Positions 45,225-53,637 of a stretch of DNA of 64,000 bases are shown here, in pieces; the stretch's first letter is position 1; the number at the start of each line of letters is the position of its first letter. The stretch comes from an uncultured Clostridia bacterium. GTDB taxonomy: Bacteria; Bacillota; Clostridia; TANB77; CAG-508. The position numbers and the translations under genes were made by a program. The notes under the pieces are model-generated. The model searched no databases, had not been told where the DNA came from, and worked only from the letters and a program-made list of their open reading frames with translations. Where the stretch lies: positions 25,514 to 89,513 of the forward strand of contig CAPPGO010000006.1 in NCBI GenBank assembly GCA_948678575.1, in the 5' to 3' direction.

Positions 45225-46169
45225 ATGATAGTAAATGTAGGTGGAAGAACAGATATAGTAAATTATTACAGTGAATGGCTAATGAATAGAATACATGAAG
45301 AATTTGCTTATTCAAGAAATCCTTTATTTCAAAACAATGTTTCAAAAATAAGTTTAAAACTAGAAGATGTAGATTGTCTAATGTTTTGCTCAAAGAACTA
45401 TAAACCTATGCTAAAATATATGAAAGAAATAAACGAAAAATATAGAATTATATGTCATTATACAATAACGGCTTATGATAAAGATGTAGAGCCAAATGTA
45501 CCAAATATTGATGAATCCATAAAAACACTTATAGAACTTTCAAAAATTGTAGGAAAAGAAAAAGTCTTATGGAGATATGATCCAATACTTTTAACAAAAA
45601 AATATACAATAGAAAAACATATAAAAACATTTGAATATATGGCGAAACAACTCGCTCCATATGTTCAAAGATGCATATTTAGTTTTGTAGAAATGTATAA
45701 GAAATTAGATTACAATATGCCCGAAATAATACATTTTACAGAAGATGATAAAATAATAATATTAAAAAGTATTGGAGAAATATCAAATAAATATAACTTA
45801 TATACTCAAACTTGTGGCACTGATGAAAACAATGAGAAATATGGTATTCATATATCAGGTTGCACAACACCAGAAATATTAGAACAAGCAAATGGAGTAA
45901 AATATAAAACAGTAAAATCAAAGCCGATGAGAAAAGGTTGTCATTGCATACCAAGTAGAGATATTGGAGCTTATGATACTTGCCTAAATGGTTGTAAGTA
46001 CTGTTATGCAAATAAAAGACCAGATTTAGCAAAAGAAAATGTAAAATTTCATGATAAAAATTCCCCATTATTATTGGGATATATAAGAGAAACAGATAAA
46101 ATTACAGAATCAAAATCAAGTAGTTTAATTCTCCAAGATAAAGGAAAACAACTAAGTTTTATAGAATAA
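45225..46169 (+). CDS. DUF1848 family protein
   Basis: A 314-residue protein that begins IVNVGGRTDIVNYYSEW and continues RNPLFQNNV and LMFCSKNYKPML, the DUF1848 signature. The C-terminal half has KGCHCIPSRDIGAYDTCLNGCKYCYANKRP, whose closely spaced cysteines (CxC, then CxxxCxxC) look like an iron-sulfur site related to radical-SAM or photolyase-like spore enzymes. The biochemical function is not established. The ATG follows AAAAGGAG. It is the last plus-strand gene before the gene-free convergence zone. Confidence 0.88.
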   Translation: MIVNVGGRTDIVNYYSEWLMNRIHEEFAYSRNPLFQNNVSKISLKLEDVDCLMFCSKNYKPMLKYMKEINEKYRIICHYTITAYDKDVEPNVPNIDESIKTLIELSKIVGKEKVLWRYDPILLTKKYTIEKHIKTFEYMAKQLAPYVQRCIFSFVEMYKKLDYNMPEIIHFTEDDKIIILKSIGEISNKYNLYTQTCGTDENNEKYGIHISGCTTPEILEQANGVKYKTVKSKPMRKGCHCIPSRDIGAYDTCLNGCKYCYANKRPDLAKENVKFHDKNSPLLLGYIRETDKITESKSSSLILQDKGKQLSFIE

Positions 46170-47256
46170 TTAGTAGGGAGTGGGGGAATGAAGTAAATTT
46201 CTAAAATTACAGTTGTAAAATAAAGAAAGTAAATATTATTTTTTTATTTATGAAAATTCTCACAAAACTTTTTATGAAAAATAATATTTAAAAAATATAA
46301 AAGTTTTATAATTATAAAATAAATAAAAATGAAATTTACTTAAAATTTTAAAATTCTAAATTCCAAATCTAATTTCATAAATTTGTTTGGTAATTTTCAA
46401 AAACCGAACATCTGTATATTAGAAAAATTATAGATTTATATTACAATATTTTTTTATAATTTCATTATCCTAAAAACTAAATCTAATATTTATATAATTT
46501 TATAATTAGAAATTTAGTTATAATGTTTAAAATTATCAAAGCTCTAAAATCAATTTTAAGCCGTTTTTATATTAAACCAATATAACTTGTTATTTAAATA
46601 TAAAATTCATCCTGGTGATTTAATAATTTTGATAATATTAGTATAAAATTTTTATATCTATATAGTAAATTTATAATATTAGAAAAATGCCCAAAAGTGC
46701 CAAAATAACGACGCACGAGAATCGATTTTAAGGCGTTTTTATAAAAAGGTAATATAGTTTGTTGTCTGAAAATATGGCTAATTTTAGAGCATCAAGGATT
46801 TTAGCGATTTTGAAAAAATATAAGATATAAATTTAAAATAAAGATAAAAATTTATATGATAAACAAATTATATAGATAAATAATTAAAATGGCTTAAAAT
46901 TGAATTTAAAGCTTGATAGAAATATTGATATAACAAGCTATATATATGTAAGAATATAGGTGTTGGGCTGTTCTATATATGCTCCCATCCCTATTTGCGC
47001 AAAACTTTGATTTTGTGCAAAGTTGTATTGCAATTCATCATGATATACTATCTATCTTTTATACCATATTGCCATGCTTTGTCAAGCCTTTTATTGTATT
47101 ATATTGTTTAATATCTTTTTAACTTTCTAAAATAAAAAAATTAAGAAACATTTTATATCATTTCTTAATTTTTAATTTATATTTTAAATCTTAATATTTT
47201 ATTTTTATAAAATTATATACAAATTTCATATTTTGAAAAATTAGCTCTTCTCTCTC
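46170..47256. repeat. Gene-free AT-rich zone with degenerate ~175-bp direct repeats
   Basis: A 1.1-kb stretch with no supported gene, between the last plus-strand gene and the first minus-strand gene. Three diverged copies of a block like AAAATCAATTTTAAGCCGTT followed by an ATATAACTTGTTAT-like end begin near 46546, 46718 and 46896, spaced 172 and 178 bp. Between them CATC-gg-GATTTT-GATTTTGA segments also recur. Near 46995-47025 TTTGCGCAAAA and TTTTGTGCAAA form a hairpin. The rest is nearly pure A/T. Confidence 0.55.
47134..47175. terminator. Terminator for the minus-strand acyltransferase
   Basis: AAATTAAGAAA (47138-47148) pairs with TTTCTTAATTT (47161-47171), with A-run on one side and T-run on the other, so it could serve both strands. 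Confidence 0.7.
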
Positions 47257-48294
47257 TTATCTCGCTTCTGATTTTGTTTTTTCAAAAAATTTTTGAATTG
47301 GTTTTATTATTATCTTTTGCATTATAATAGAAATTGCTAATGTAATTATAAAACTTAAAATAAATATTGCTATTGCATATATTGCATTATGTGTTGAACT
47401 AATATTTAACTCAAATAATGTACATACATTTCTTACTACTATCATATGTAGTAAATAGAAAATAAAACTGTATTGTGCTAAATATGAAATGATTTTTTGA
47501 AGTTTTTCTGAATCTATTTTTATTTTATCTAATAATATAAAATATAACGCAAAAGTTTCTAATGTTAATAATGGACTTGGATCTGTTAAAACATAGTGAT
47601 AATTTACAAATCTTCTAATAAATAATTGTATTGCAAACGATAATATTCCTAAAATAATTACTATATTTCTAGATTTTTTTGTTTTAAAAATATCTTCTAT
47701 TAGATATCCTGAAAAATAATACAAATGCCAAAATGCAAAAGCTACTGTCTTGAATTTTAAAGCCAATGGTAATTCAAAAGTTGCAAAAATTACAATAATC
47801 GCATTTATTACAAAGTCAATTCCTAAAAATAACTTCTTCTCAAAATCAGACATATTTTTAAACATTTTTGAAAAGAACGGAGAAAAAATTAAAATACCAA
47901 TTAACGAATATACAAACCAATATGTTCCCTCTACTTGACCATTAAACATCTTCGTTATATAGTCAATAATACTTAAATTATAGAAATTTTTTATTACATA
48001 AATTAAACTACCAATAATAACAAAAGGTATTAATATTGAAATAGCTCTTTTTTTATAAAATTTTTTATAATCTTCTGGTTCAGAAAAATTTTTATCCAAA
48101 TTGAATTTACCACTTAGCATAAAGAATAACGGATTTCCAATTAAAAATAAATCTGATAGTATATAAAAAAGATACCAGGTTGTATTATATTCCTGTATAA
48201 ATTGTCTAGTATTAGCTAATACATGCACTCCTAATACCATTAACATAAATATAACTCTCATGAAATCATACTGGAATACTCTTTTATTTTCCAT
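47257..48294 (-). CDS. Acyltransferase family 3 membrane protein
   Basis: A 345-residue protein with about ten hydrophobic segments. QYDFMRVIFMLMVLGVHVLA at the N-terminus holds the arginine/histidine pair of acyltransferase-3 enzymes, followed by NPLFFMLSGKFNL. These proteins move acyl groups from acyl-CoA to carbohydrates or peptidoglycan. There is no fused SGNH domain, as in WecH-like members. It stands alone between the convergence zone and rho. The ATG follows GGAGAG on the minus strand. Confidence 0.88.
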   Translation of the reverse strand: MENKRVFQYDFMRVIFMLMVLGVHVLANTRQFIQEYNTTWYLFYILSDLFLIGNPLFFMLSGKFNLDKNFSEPEDYKKFYKKRAISILIPFVIIGSLIYVIKNFYNLSIIDYITKMFNGQVEGTYWFVYSLIGILIFSPFFSKMFKNMSDFEKKLFLGIDFVINAIIVIFATFELPLALKFKTVAFAFWHLYYFSGYLIEDIFKTKKSRNIVIILGILSFAIQLFIRRFVNYHYVLTDPSPLLTLETFALYFILLDKIKIDSEKLQKIISYLAQYSFIFYLLHMIVVRNVCTLFELNISSTHNAIYAIAIFILSFIITLAISIIMQKIIIKPIQKFFEKTKSEAR

Positions 48295-48366
48295 TTTTCT
48301 CTCCTAACATTGAAATATCATAGGTTTTATTATACTACATAATAATTTATTTGTCTAGAATACACA

Positions 48367-48394
48367 AACAGCTGAGATTTATTTCTCAGCTGTT
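48367..48394 (-). terminator. Terminator after rho
   Basis: AACAGCTGAG/CTCAGCTGTT perfect 10-bp stem with an 8-base loop, 12 bp beyond the rho stop codon on the minus strand; the T tract is weak. Confidence 0.7.
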
Positions 48395-48406
48395 ATTAGA
48401 TAAAAT

Positions 48407-49696
48407 TTAATTTAAAGTTTTTGAAAAAGTTTCTATAAATTCACTATTTGTCTTAGTCTTCAACATTTTTGATAAGATTTTTTCTGTAATATCTGCTGTT
48501 GTTAATGAACTTAAAGCTTTTCTAATTGCATTTACAGTTTCTAACTCTTTTTCAGATAATAATAAATCATCTCTTCTTGTTCCAGATTTATTTATATCGA
48601 TAGCTGGGAAAATTCTTTTTTCTGAAAGACTTCTATCTAAGCAAACTTCCATGTTTCCTGTACCTTTGAATTCTTCAAAAATTACTTCATCCATTCTACT
48701 TCCTGTATCAACTAATGCAGATGCTAAAATTGTTAAACTTCCAGCATCCTCTGTATTTCTAGCTGCTCCAAAAAATCTTTTTGGTTTATAAAGAGCACTT
48801 GGATCAAAACCACCTGATAAAGTTTTTCCAGATGAAGGAACAACTAAATTGTATGCTCTTGCAAGTCTTGTAATGCTATCTAATAAAATAACAACATCTT
48901 TTCCTTGTTCTGTAAGTCGTTTTGCCCTTTCAACTACCATTTCAGCTACTTTAACATGATGTTCTGGTTGTTCATCAAAAGTTGAATATATAACTTCTCC
49001 ATTTACAGAGCGTTTCATATCAGTAACTTCCTCTGGTCTTTCGTCAATTAATAAAACTATTAATTCAACTTCTGGATTATTAGTAGAAATGCTATTTGCT
49101 ATTTTCTTTAAAATAGTTGTTTTACCAGCTTTTGGTGGAGCAACTATCATACCTCTTTGACCTTTGCCAATTGGAGACATCAAATCCATTATTCTCATTG
49201 TATAATCAGTTGAAGATGCTTCCAGTTTTAATCTTTCTTGTGGATATATAGGAATCAAATCATCAAATCTTTTTCTTTTCATTGCTTTGTCAGGAGATTC
49301 CCCGTTAACCTCTCCAACAAAAATTAATGCTGGAAATCTTTCACCTTCCTTAGCTTGTCTTTTAATACCTTTGATTCTATCGCCTGTATCTAATTTAAAT
49401 CTTCTAATTTGAATTGGTGAAACATAGACATCTTTAGGAGTAGATAAGTAATTATTTCCTCTTAAAAATCCATATCCATCTGGCAATAATTCAAGTATTC
49501 CCTCAACAAATTCATCTGATTCTGAATTCAATTCAAATTTTTCTTTTCGTTCTGTTTTTTCTTCTTCCTTATGCTCTTTTTCATATTCTAATAAAGCATC
49601 TAAAAGTTCATTCTTTCTAAGCTTTGCAACATTTTTTATGCCTAACTCTTCTGCAATTTCTCGTAGTTCAACCATAGAACGGCCAACTAAATCCAT
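48407..49696 (-). CDS. rho: Transcription termination factor Rho
   Basis: Hexameric RNA helicase that ends transcription. The 429 residues begin with a Rho N-terminal helical domain ([20 protein letters not shown]), an RNA-binding cold-shock-like domain ([20 protein letters not shown]), and the ATPase with P-loop [16 protein letters not shown], Walker [17 protein letters not shown] and the Q-loop [13 protein letters not shown] region. Normal length without the long low-complexity insert seen in some Clostridia. The ATG follows GGAGGTAAC. Confidence 0.97.
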   Translation of the reverse strand: MDLVGRSMVELREIAEELGIKNVAKLRKNELLDALLEYEKEHKEEEKTERKEKFELNSESDEFVEGILELLPDGYGFLRGNNYLSTPKDVYVSPIQIRRFKLDTGDRIKGIKRQAKEGERFPALIFVGEVNGESPDKAMKRKRFDDLIPIYPQERLKLEASSTDYTMRIMDLMSPIGKGQRGMIVAPPKAGKTTILKKIANSISTNNPEVELIVLLIDERPEEVTDMKRSVNGEVIYSTFDEQPEHHVKVAEMVVERAKRLTEQGKDVVILLDSITRLARAYNLVVPSSGKTLSGGFDPSALYKPKRFFGAARNTEDAGSLTILASALVDTGSRMDEVIFEEFKGTGNMEVCLDRSLSEKRIFPAIDINKSGTRRDDLLLSEKELETVNAIRKALSSLTTADITEKILSKMLKTKTNSEFIETFSKTLN

Positions 49697-49803
49697 AAGT
49701 TACCTCCTTATATTTTTTATATTAAATTATATTTTCCGGGGATTATAAAAGAAATAAAACTGAAAACAAGCAAAAGAAACTTGTTTTAATTTTAAAGAAT
49801 TTT

Positions 49804-50082
49804 TTATTTATTCATGTCTACAAATACCTTTTCGTTAGGTAAATACATATCTAATTTTTCTCTGGCAATATCTTCAATATATTCTGGTGAATTAACATTT
49901 TCTTTTTCTACTATAAGTTCTTCTTTTTGAGCATTTAAGTCTGCTATTTGATCATTATAGTATTGTTTTTCATTATCATAGTTATTTAATTTTATTTGTT
50001 GATTATAGAAAATATAAAAAGCATAAACTATTAATGCAACAAATAATACTTTATAAATTTTAGATTTAAAAAATTTTTTCAT
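49804..50082 (-). CDS. divIC: Septum formation initiator DivIC (FtsB-like)
   Basis: A 92-residue bitopic membrane protein: short basic cytoplasmic start, one membrane helix (residues ~10-27), then a coiled coil (~35-65, YNDQIADLNAQKEELIVEKE) and the conserved ending SPEYIEDIAREKLDMYLPNE. It belongs to the division complex with FtsL and DivIB. The stop of yabQ overlaps its start by four bases. The yabP-yabQ-divIC order is the conserved Firmicutes arrangement. Confidence 0.93.
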   Translation of the reverse strand: MKKFFKSKIYKVLFVALIVYAFYIFYNQQIKLNNYDNEKQYYNDQIADLNAQKEELIVEKENVNSPEYIEDIAREKLDMYLPNEKVFVDMNK

Positions 50083-50423
50083 AAGTGTCTCTCCAAAATT
50101 ATATTTACTACAAATTTAATTGCCTTAAAAATACTACTAAAAATTATAACACAAAGTTTACTTATTGTCAAAGAATATGTAAGAATTCCCATAGATATTG
50201 CTAAAATGATATAAAATCTTAATATTCCACTTGAAATAAATAAAATACTAGCAATAATAATAGTAGCACTTATCAATAAAAATAATATATCTTCAATATG
50301 TGTTATTAAATCTGGTGTTTTAAAAACATATCTACTACTTCTAAATAAATCAAATATAAAACAAATTATAACACCTACTACAAAAAAACATAAAAATTCT
50401 TGTCCTTGATTTAAAACTTGCAT
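50079..50423 (-). CDS. yabQ: Spore cortex biosynthesis protein YabQ
   Basis: A 114-residue membrane protein with three to four hydrophobic segments, beginning NQGQEFLCFFVVGVIICFIFDLFRSSRYVFK, and with LITHIEDILFLLISATII, both typical of YabQ, which is needed for spore cortex formation and sits in the membranes around the forespore. It lies 11 bp after yabP and overlaps divIC by four bases, so these three genes are one operon. Confidence 0.9.
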   Translation of the reverse strand: MQVLNQGQEFLCFFVVGVIICFIFDLFRSSRYVFKTPDLITHIEDILFLLISATIIIASILFISSGILRFYIILAISMGILTYSLTISKLCVIIFSSIFKAIKFVVNIILERHL

Positions 50424-50434
50424 TCTCTTATTCC

Positions 50435-50722
50435 TTACTTAAAAATTTTTCCTAAAATATTAGTACCTTTATTGCCTTCAAATCCACCTTCGGAATAGCT
50501 TAAACTATTTATTTTGCCATTCAAAATAAAATCTGATGTATCGATATTAAGTTTATTAATTTTTAAATTTTCTCCCTTAATTGTAAGAAGCCCTAAGTCA
50601 GTTTCAATGATTACAATTTGATCATCAAAACTTAAAACATCTGACACACCACTAACTGTTAATTTTTCCCTACTTTCTAATAATAAATTTTGAATAGGAT
50701 TAATTATCTTTTTATCTTCCAT
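50435..50722 (-). CDS. yabP: Sporulation protein YabP
   Basis: A 95-residue soluble protein with the YabP/YqfC pattern: NLLLESREKLTVSGVSDVLSFDDQIVIIET followed by GLLTIKGENLKINKLNID and a short glycine-rich end. YabP is a mother-cell sporulation protein of the spore envelope, usually expressed with yabQ under SigE. First gene of the yabP-yabQ-divIC unit; the ATG follows GGAGAG. Confidence 0.92.
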   Translation of the reverse strand: MEDKKIINPIQNLLLESREKLTVSGVSDVLSFDDQIVIIETDLGLLTIKGENLKINKLNIDTSDFILNGKINSLSYSEGGFEGNKGTNILGKIFK

Positions 50723-50785
50723 ATTTCTCTCCTTTCAAGTTTTTAATAAATTATATTCAAAAAAATTTATATTATTACACAAAAA

Positions 50786-50813
50786 AGAAACTCTATTTTT
50801 TAATAGAGTTTCT
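50786..50813 (-). terminator. Rho-independent terminator after lysC
   Basis: Perfect 12-bp stem AGAAACTCTATT/AATAGAGTTTCT with a 4-base loop and, on the minus strand, a following T run. Confidence 0.9.
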
Positions 50814-50823
50814 AGAATATTTA

Positions 50824-52032
50824 TTATTTAAAAAATTGTTCATGAATTGCTTTAACTGCTAAATCTGCTTCGCTACTGTCAACCAAAACAGAAATTTTAA
50901 TTTCAGAAGTTGAAATCATATGCATATTTATATTGTTCTTATATAAAGCTTCAAACATATCTGATGCAACCCCTGGTTTATTTGCTATTCCAACACCTAC
51001 AATAGAAACTTTACTTAAATTCTCGCAATGTAAGATTTCTTTTATATTTAATTCCTCTTTATTTTCTTCTAAAATTTGTAACGTTTTATTTAGGTCATTC
51101 ATTTTTACAGTAAAAGCAATATCTTTGGTTATATGTTCTCCAAAAGATTGTACAATTACGTCAACATTTATTGAGTATTTAGCCAATAATTTAAAAAGCG
51201 AATATGTTTTTCCTACTTTGTTTTCTAAGCCTATTATAGTAATTCTTGAAATATAGTCATCTTTTGTTACACCATTTATAACTAAATCTTCTAAATTCTT
51301 TTCGTCAGTTATCAAAGTTCCAATATTGTTTTTTTCAAAAGTTGATTTTACATATATAGGAACATCATATTTCTTTCCTATTTCAACACATCTGTTATGA
51401 AGGACTTTCGCACCCATGCTTGAAAGTTCAAGCATTTCGTCGTAAGAAACCGTATTCATTTTCCTTGTATTTTCAACAATTCTTGGATCTGCTGAAAATA
51501 CACCATCAACATCTGTATATATATCGCATCTATCTGCTGATAAACTTGCAGATAAAGCTACTGCTGTGGTATCTGAACCACCTCTTCCAAAAGTAGTTAT
51601 ATTTCCACTTTCATCTATTCCCTGAAATCCAGCAACGACAACAACATTACCAGCTTTTAAATATTCTCTAATAGTTTCATTATGAATATATCTAATTCTG
51701 CTATTTGAATAATTTGAATTTGTAATGATTGGTATTTGCCAACCAGTTAATGAAACAGCCTTAATTCCTTTTTCATGTAAAATCATGCTTAGTTTCGCAG
51801 TTGTAATTTGTTCTCCGGTAGAAACTAAAACATCATGTTCCCTTGGCAAGGCATTTTTGGTAATTTCTTTTTCTTCTGCAATAAGTTTATCTGTTGTTTT
51901 GCCTTGTGCTGATACAACAACTACTACTTGATTGTTTAAATCTAATTCTTTTTTAATGTGCTCTGCAACTAATTTTAATTTTTCTGTAGTTGCGACAGAA
52001 CTTCCTCCAAATTTTTGTACAATTAATCCCAT
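50824..52032 (-). CDS. lysC: Aspartate kinase
   Basis: Phosphorylates aspartate in the first step of lysine, threonine, methionine and diaminopimelate synthesis. The 402 residues show LIVQKFGGSSVATTEKLKLV at the N-terminus, the kinase core TTFGRGGSDTTAVALSASL and IYTDVDGVFSADPRIV, and two C-terminal ACT regulatory domains (VGKTYSLFKLLAKYSINVDV and IVGVGIANKPGVASDMFEAL). Diaminopimelate also serves peptidoglycan and dipicolinate. No lysine riboswitch was recognised in the leader. Single gene with its own terminator. Confidence 0.96.
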   Translation of the reverse strand: MGLIVQKFGGSSVATTEKLKLVAEHIKKELDLNNQVVVVVSAQGKTTDKLIAEEKEITKNALPREHDVLVSTGEQITTAKLSMILHEKGIKAVSLTGWQIPIITNSNYSNSRIRYIHNETIREYLKAGNVVVVAGFQGIDESGNITTFGRGGSDTTAVALSASLSADRCDIYTDVDGVFSADPRIVENTRKMNTVSYDEMLELSSMGAKVLHNRCVEIGKKYDVPIYVKSTFEKNNIGTLITDEKNLEDLVINGVTKDDYISRITIIGLENKVGKTYSLFKLLAKYSINVDVIVQSFGEHITKDIAFTVKMNDLNKTLQILEENKEELNIKEILHCENLSKVSIVGVGIANKPGVASDMFEALYKNNINMHMISTSEIKISVLVDSSEADLAVKAIHEQFFK

Positions 52033-52188
52033 AAGTTGTACCTCTTTATAATGAAATAACAGTAACTTCTAAGTCTAAAAGTTACATAATAAACTGTTTA
52101 ATATATTATATTTTTCAAAATACAATATGTGATTATAGTATCATATTATATTTAATTTTGCAATCCATTTTAAATATATTCAATATAT

Positions 52189-52228
52189 CAAAAAATATCG
52201 CATTAACTATAAAAATTAATGCGATATT
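52189..52228 (-). terminator. Terminator of the prfB/small-ORF unit
   Basis: AATATCGCATTAA pairs with TTAATGCGATATT (52194-52206 with 52216-52228), perfect 13-bp stem, followed on the minus strand by a T run. Confidence 0.9.
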
Positions 52229-52248
52229 TATAATTACAATTTTGTTTT

Positions 52249-52377
52249 TTAGTCAACGCCTTCTTCGCAACCTTCGTGAGGAACATCTCTTACATCACGT
52301 TTGTAATTATCACTTTTTGGATTCCTACAATCTCCATTTTCATTGTATTTACACCATTTACATTTTACCCAACGCAT
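52249..52377 (-). CDS. Small cysteine-containing protein, 42 residues
   Basis: A short gene behind prfB. It starts with ATG after a strong GGAGG with 7-base spacing and ends TAA. The product MRWVKCKWCKYNENGDCRNP... has cysteines at 6, 9, 17 and 34 (CxxC, C, C), a likely small zinc or iron-binding fold, and is charged throughout. It is 73 bp after the shifted prfB stop and shares its terminator. The good ribosome-binding site, the terminator 21 bp beyond the stop and the cysteine spacing support a real gene. Function unknown. Confidence 0.75.
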   Translation of the reverse strand: MRWVKCKWCKYNENGDCRNPKSDNYKRDVRDVPHEGCEEGVD

Positions 52378-52450
52378 AATATTTACCTCCATTTGTAATA
52401 TAACTTAATTGTATCAAATTTCGACAACATAGTCAATTCTTTATATAATT

Positions 52451-53558
52451 TTAATTTTTTATAAGCATTTTTAAATATTCTTGCATAAATGGGTTTAACT
52501 CTCCATCCATTACAGCTTGCACATTTCCGAACTTCATAATTTGTTCTATGATCTTTGACCATAGTATATGGACAAAATACATAAGAACGGATTTGGCTTC
52601 CCCAAGCAATATCTTTTTGTTCTCCTTTTAGTTCTGAAATTTTTTCTTTATTTTCTCTTTCTTTCAAATCTAATAATTTTGATTTAAGCATTCTCATTGC
52701 TGTTTCTTTATTCATGGTTTGTGAACGCTCTGATTGACAAGCAACAACAGTATTTGTAGGAATATGTGTTATGCGAACTGCTGAATCTGTTTTATTTATA
52801 TGTTGCCCACCAGCTCCAGAAGCTCTATAAGTATCAATTCTTAAATCATCGGGATTAATATCAATTTCAACATCATCTGTAATTTCTGGTAAAACTTCAA
52901 CAGAAGCAAAAGAAGTATGTCTTCTTCCTCCACTATCAAAAGGTGAAATTCTAACTAATCTATGAACTCCCATTTCGCCTTTTAAAAATCCATAGGCATT
53001 CTCACCAGAAATTAAAGCTGTAACACTTTTTATTCCAGCCTCTTCTCCATCTAAATAATCTAGTTCTTTTAAGGTAAATCCATTTGATGACGCCCATTTT
53101 CCATACATTCTATATAACATTTCTGCCCAATCTTGTGATTCTGTTCCACCAGCACCTGGGTGTAAAGTTATTATAGCATTATTTGCATCATATTTGCCCG
53201 AAAAAAGAGTTTGTATTTCAAGGTCGTCTAATTTGTTGCTTAAAGATTTTGAACTCCTTAAAAGTTCATTTAAAAGCTCATCTTCAAATTCTATTTCTAA
53301 AAGTTCATTCATTTCTAATAAATTAGTAAGTTCTTTTTCTAGGTTATCATAAGAAACAATTTTCTTTTCCAAGGTTTTTATTTTTGAATAAACTTTACTA
53401 GAATTTTGTGTATCTTGCCAAAAATTTTCTTGCATACTTTGTTTTTTTAATTCTTCTAGTTGTTCTTTGAGCAAGTTTATTTTCATAGATTCATTGATAT
53501 TTTCTAATTTACTTTTTAAATTATTTAAAAATCTTTTATTTTCTTCTAATTCTAGCAC
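52451..53558 (-). CDS. prfB: Peptide chain release factor 2, with +1 frameshift at a CGG codon near the C-terminus
   Basis: Recognises UAA and UGA stop codons. Codons from the GTG at 53558 give the RF2 body with TLHPGAGGTESQDWAEMLYR (the GGQ-domain start), SGAGGQHINKTDSAVRITHI with the GGQ motif and GSQIRSYVF. After YEV the zero frame runs into RKCASCNGWRV, nonsense for RF2, and ends at 52383. Skipping one base (52529) gives GNVQAVMDGELNPFMQEYL, the conserved RF2 ending, with stop at 52451 and 368 residues in total, the family length. The canonical UGA frameshift near codon 25 is absent; the N-terminus ESMKINLLKEQLEEL is continuous. The break is at GTT-CGG. Confidence 0.9.
52526..52532 (-). 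other. Candidate +1 recoding site in prfB (GTT CGG A)
   Basis: On the minus strand the in-frame codons are GTT (52532-52530) then CGG (52529-52527). Skipping the C makes the next codon GGA, the glycine of the conserved YEVGNVQAVMDG. Confidence 0.75.
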
Positions 53559-53637
53559 AAATTTTTCCTCTTCTTAAAATATTTTTTAAAATTTTATCAT
53601 ACATTCATAATATATGCAATATTTCAACTATCTACAA

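Noticed and set aside
46170..47256. Coding genes in the convergence zone
   Set aside because: No frame of useful length, no Shine-Dalgarno site and extreme A/T content on both strands.
52033..52188. Lysine riboswitch upstream of lysC
   Set aside because: Only a short GTAACTT/AAGTTAC hairpin is present; the leader is too short and lacks the conserved lysine-riboswitch core.
20379..52532. The three extra C residues as plain sequencing errors
   Set aside because: Not excluded, but none lies in a homopolymer and all three create T-CGG, which is otherwise unused in frame; random errors would not be expected to share that. Raw reads would settle it.
52451..53558. Canonical prfB UGA frameshift near the N-terminus
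   Set aside because: The frame is continuous from the GTG through ESMKINLLKEQ; there is no in-frame UGA or CTT-TGA-C site at the usual place.
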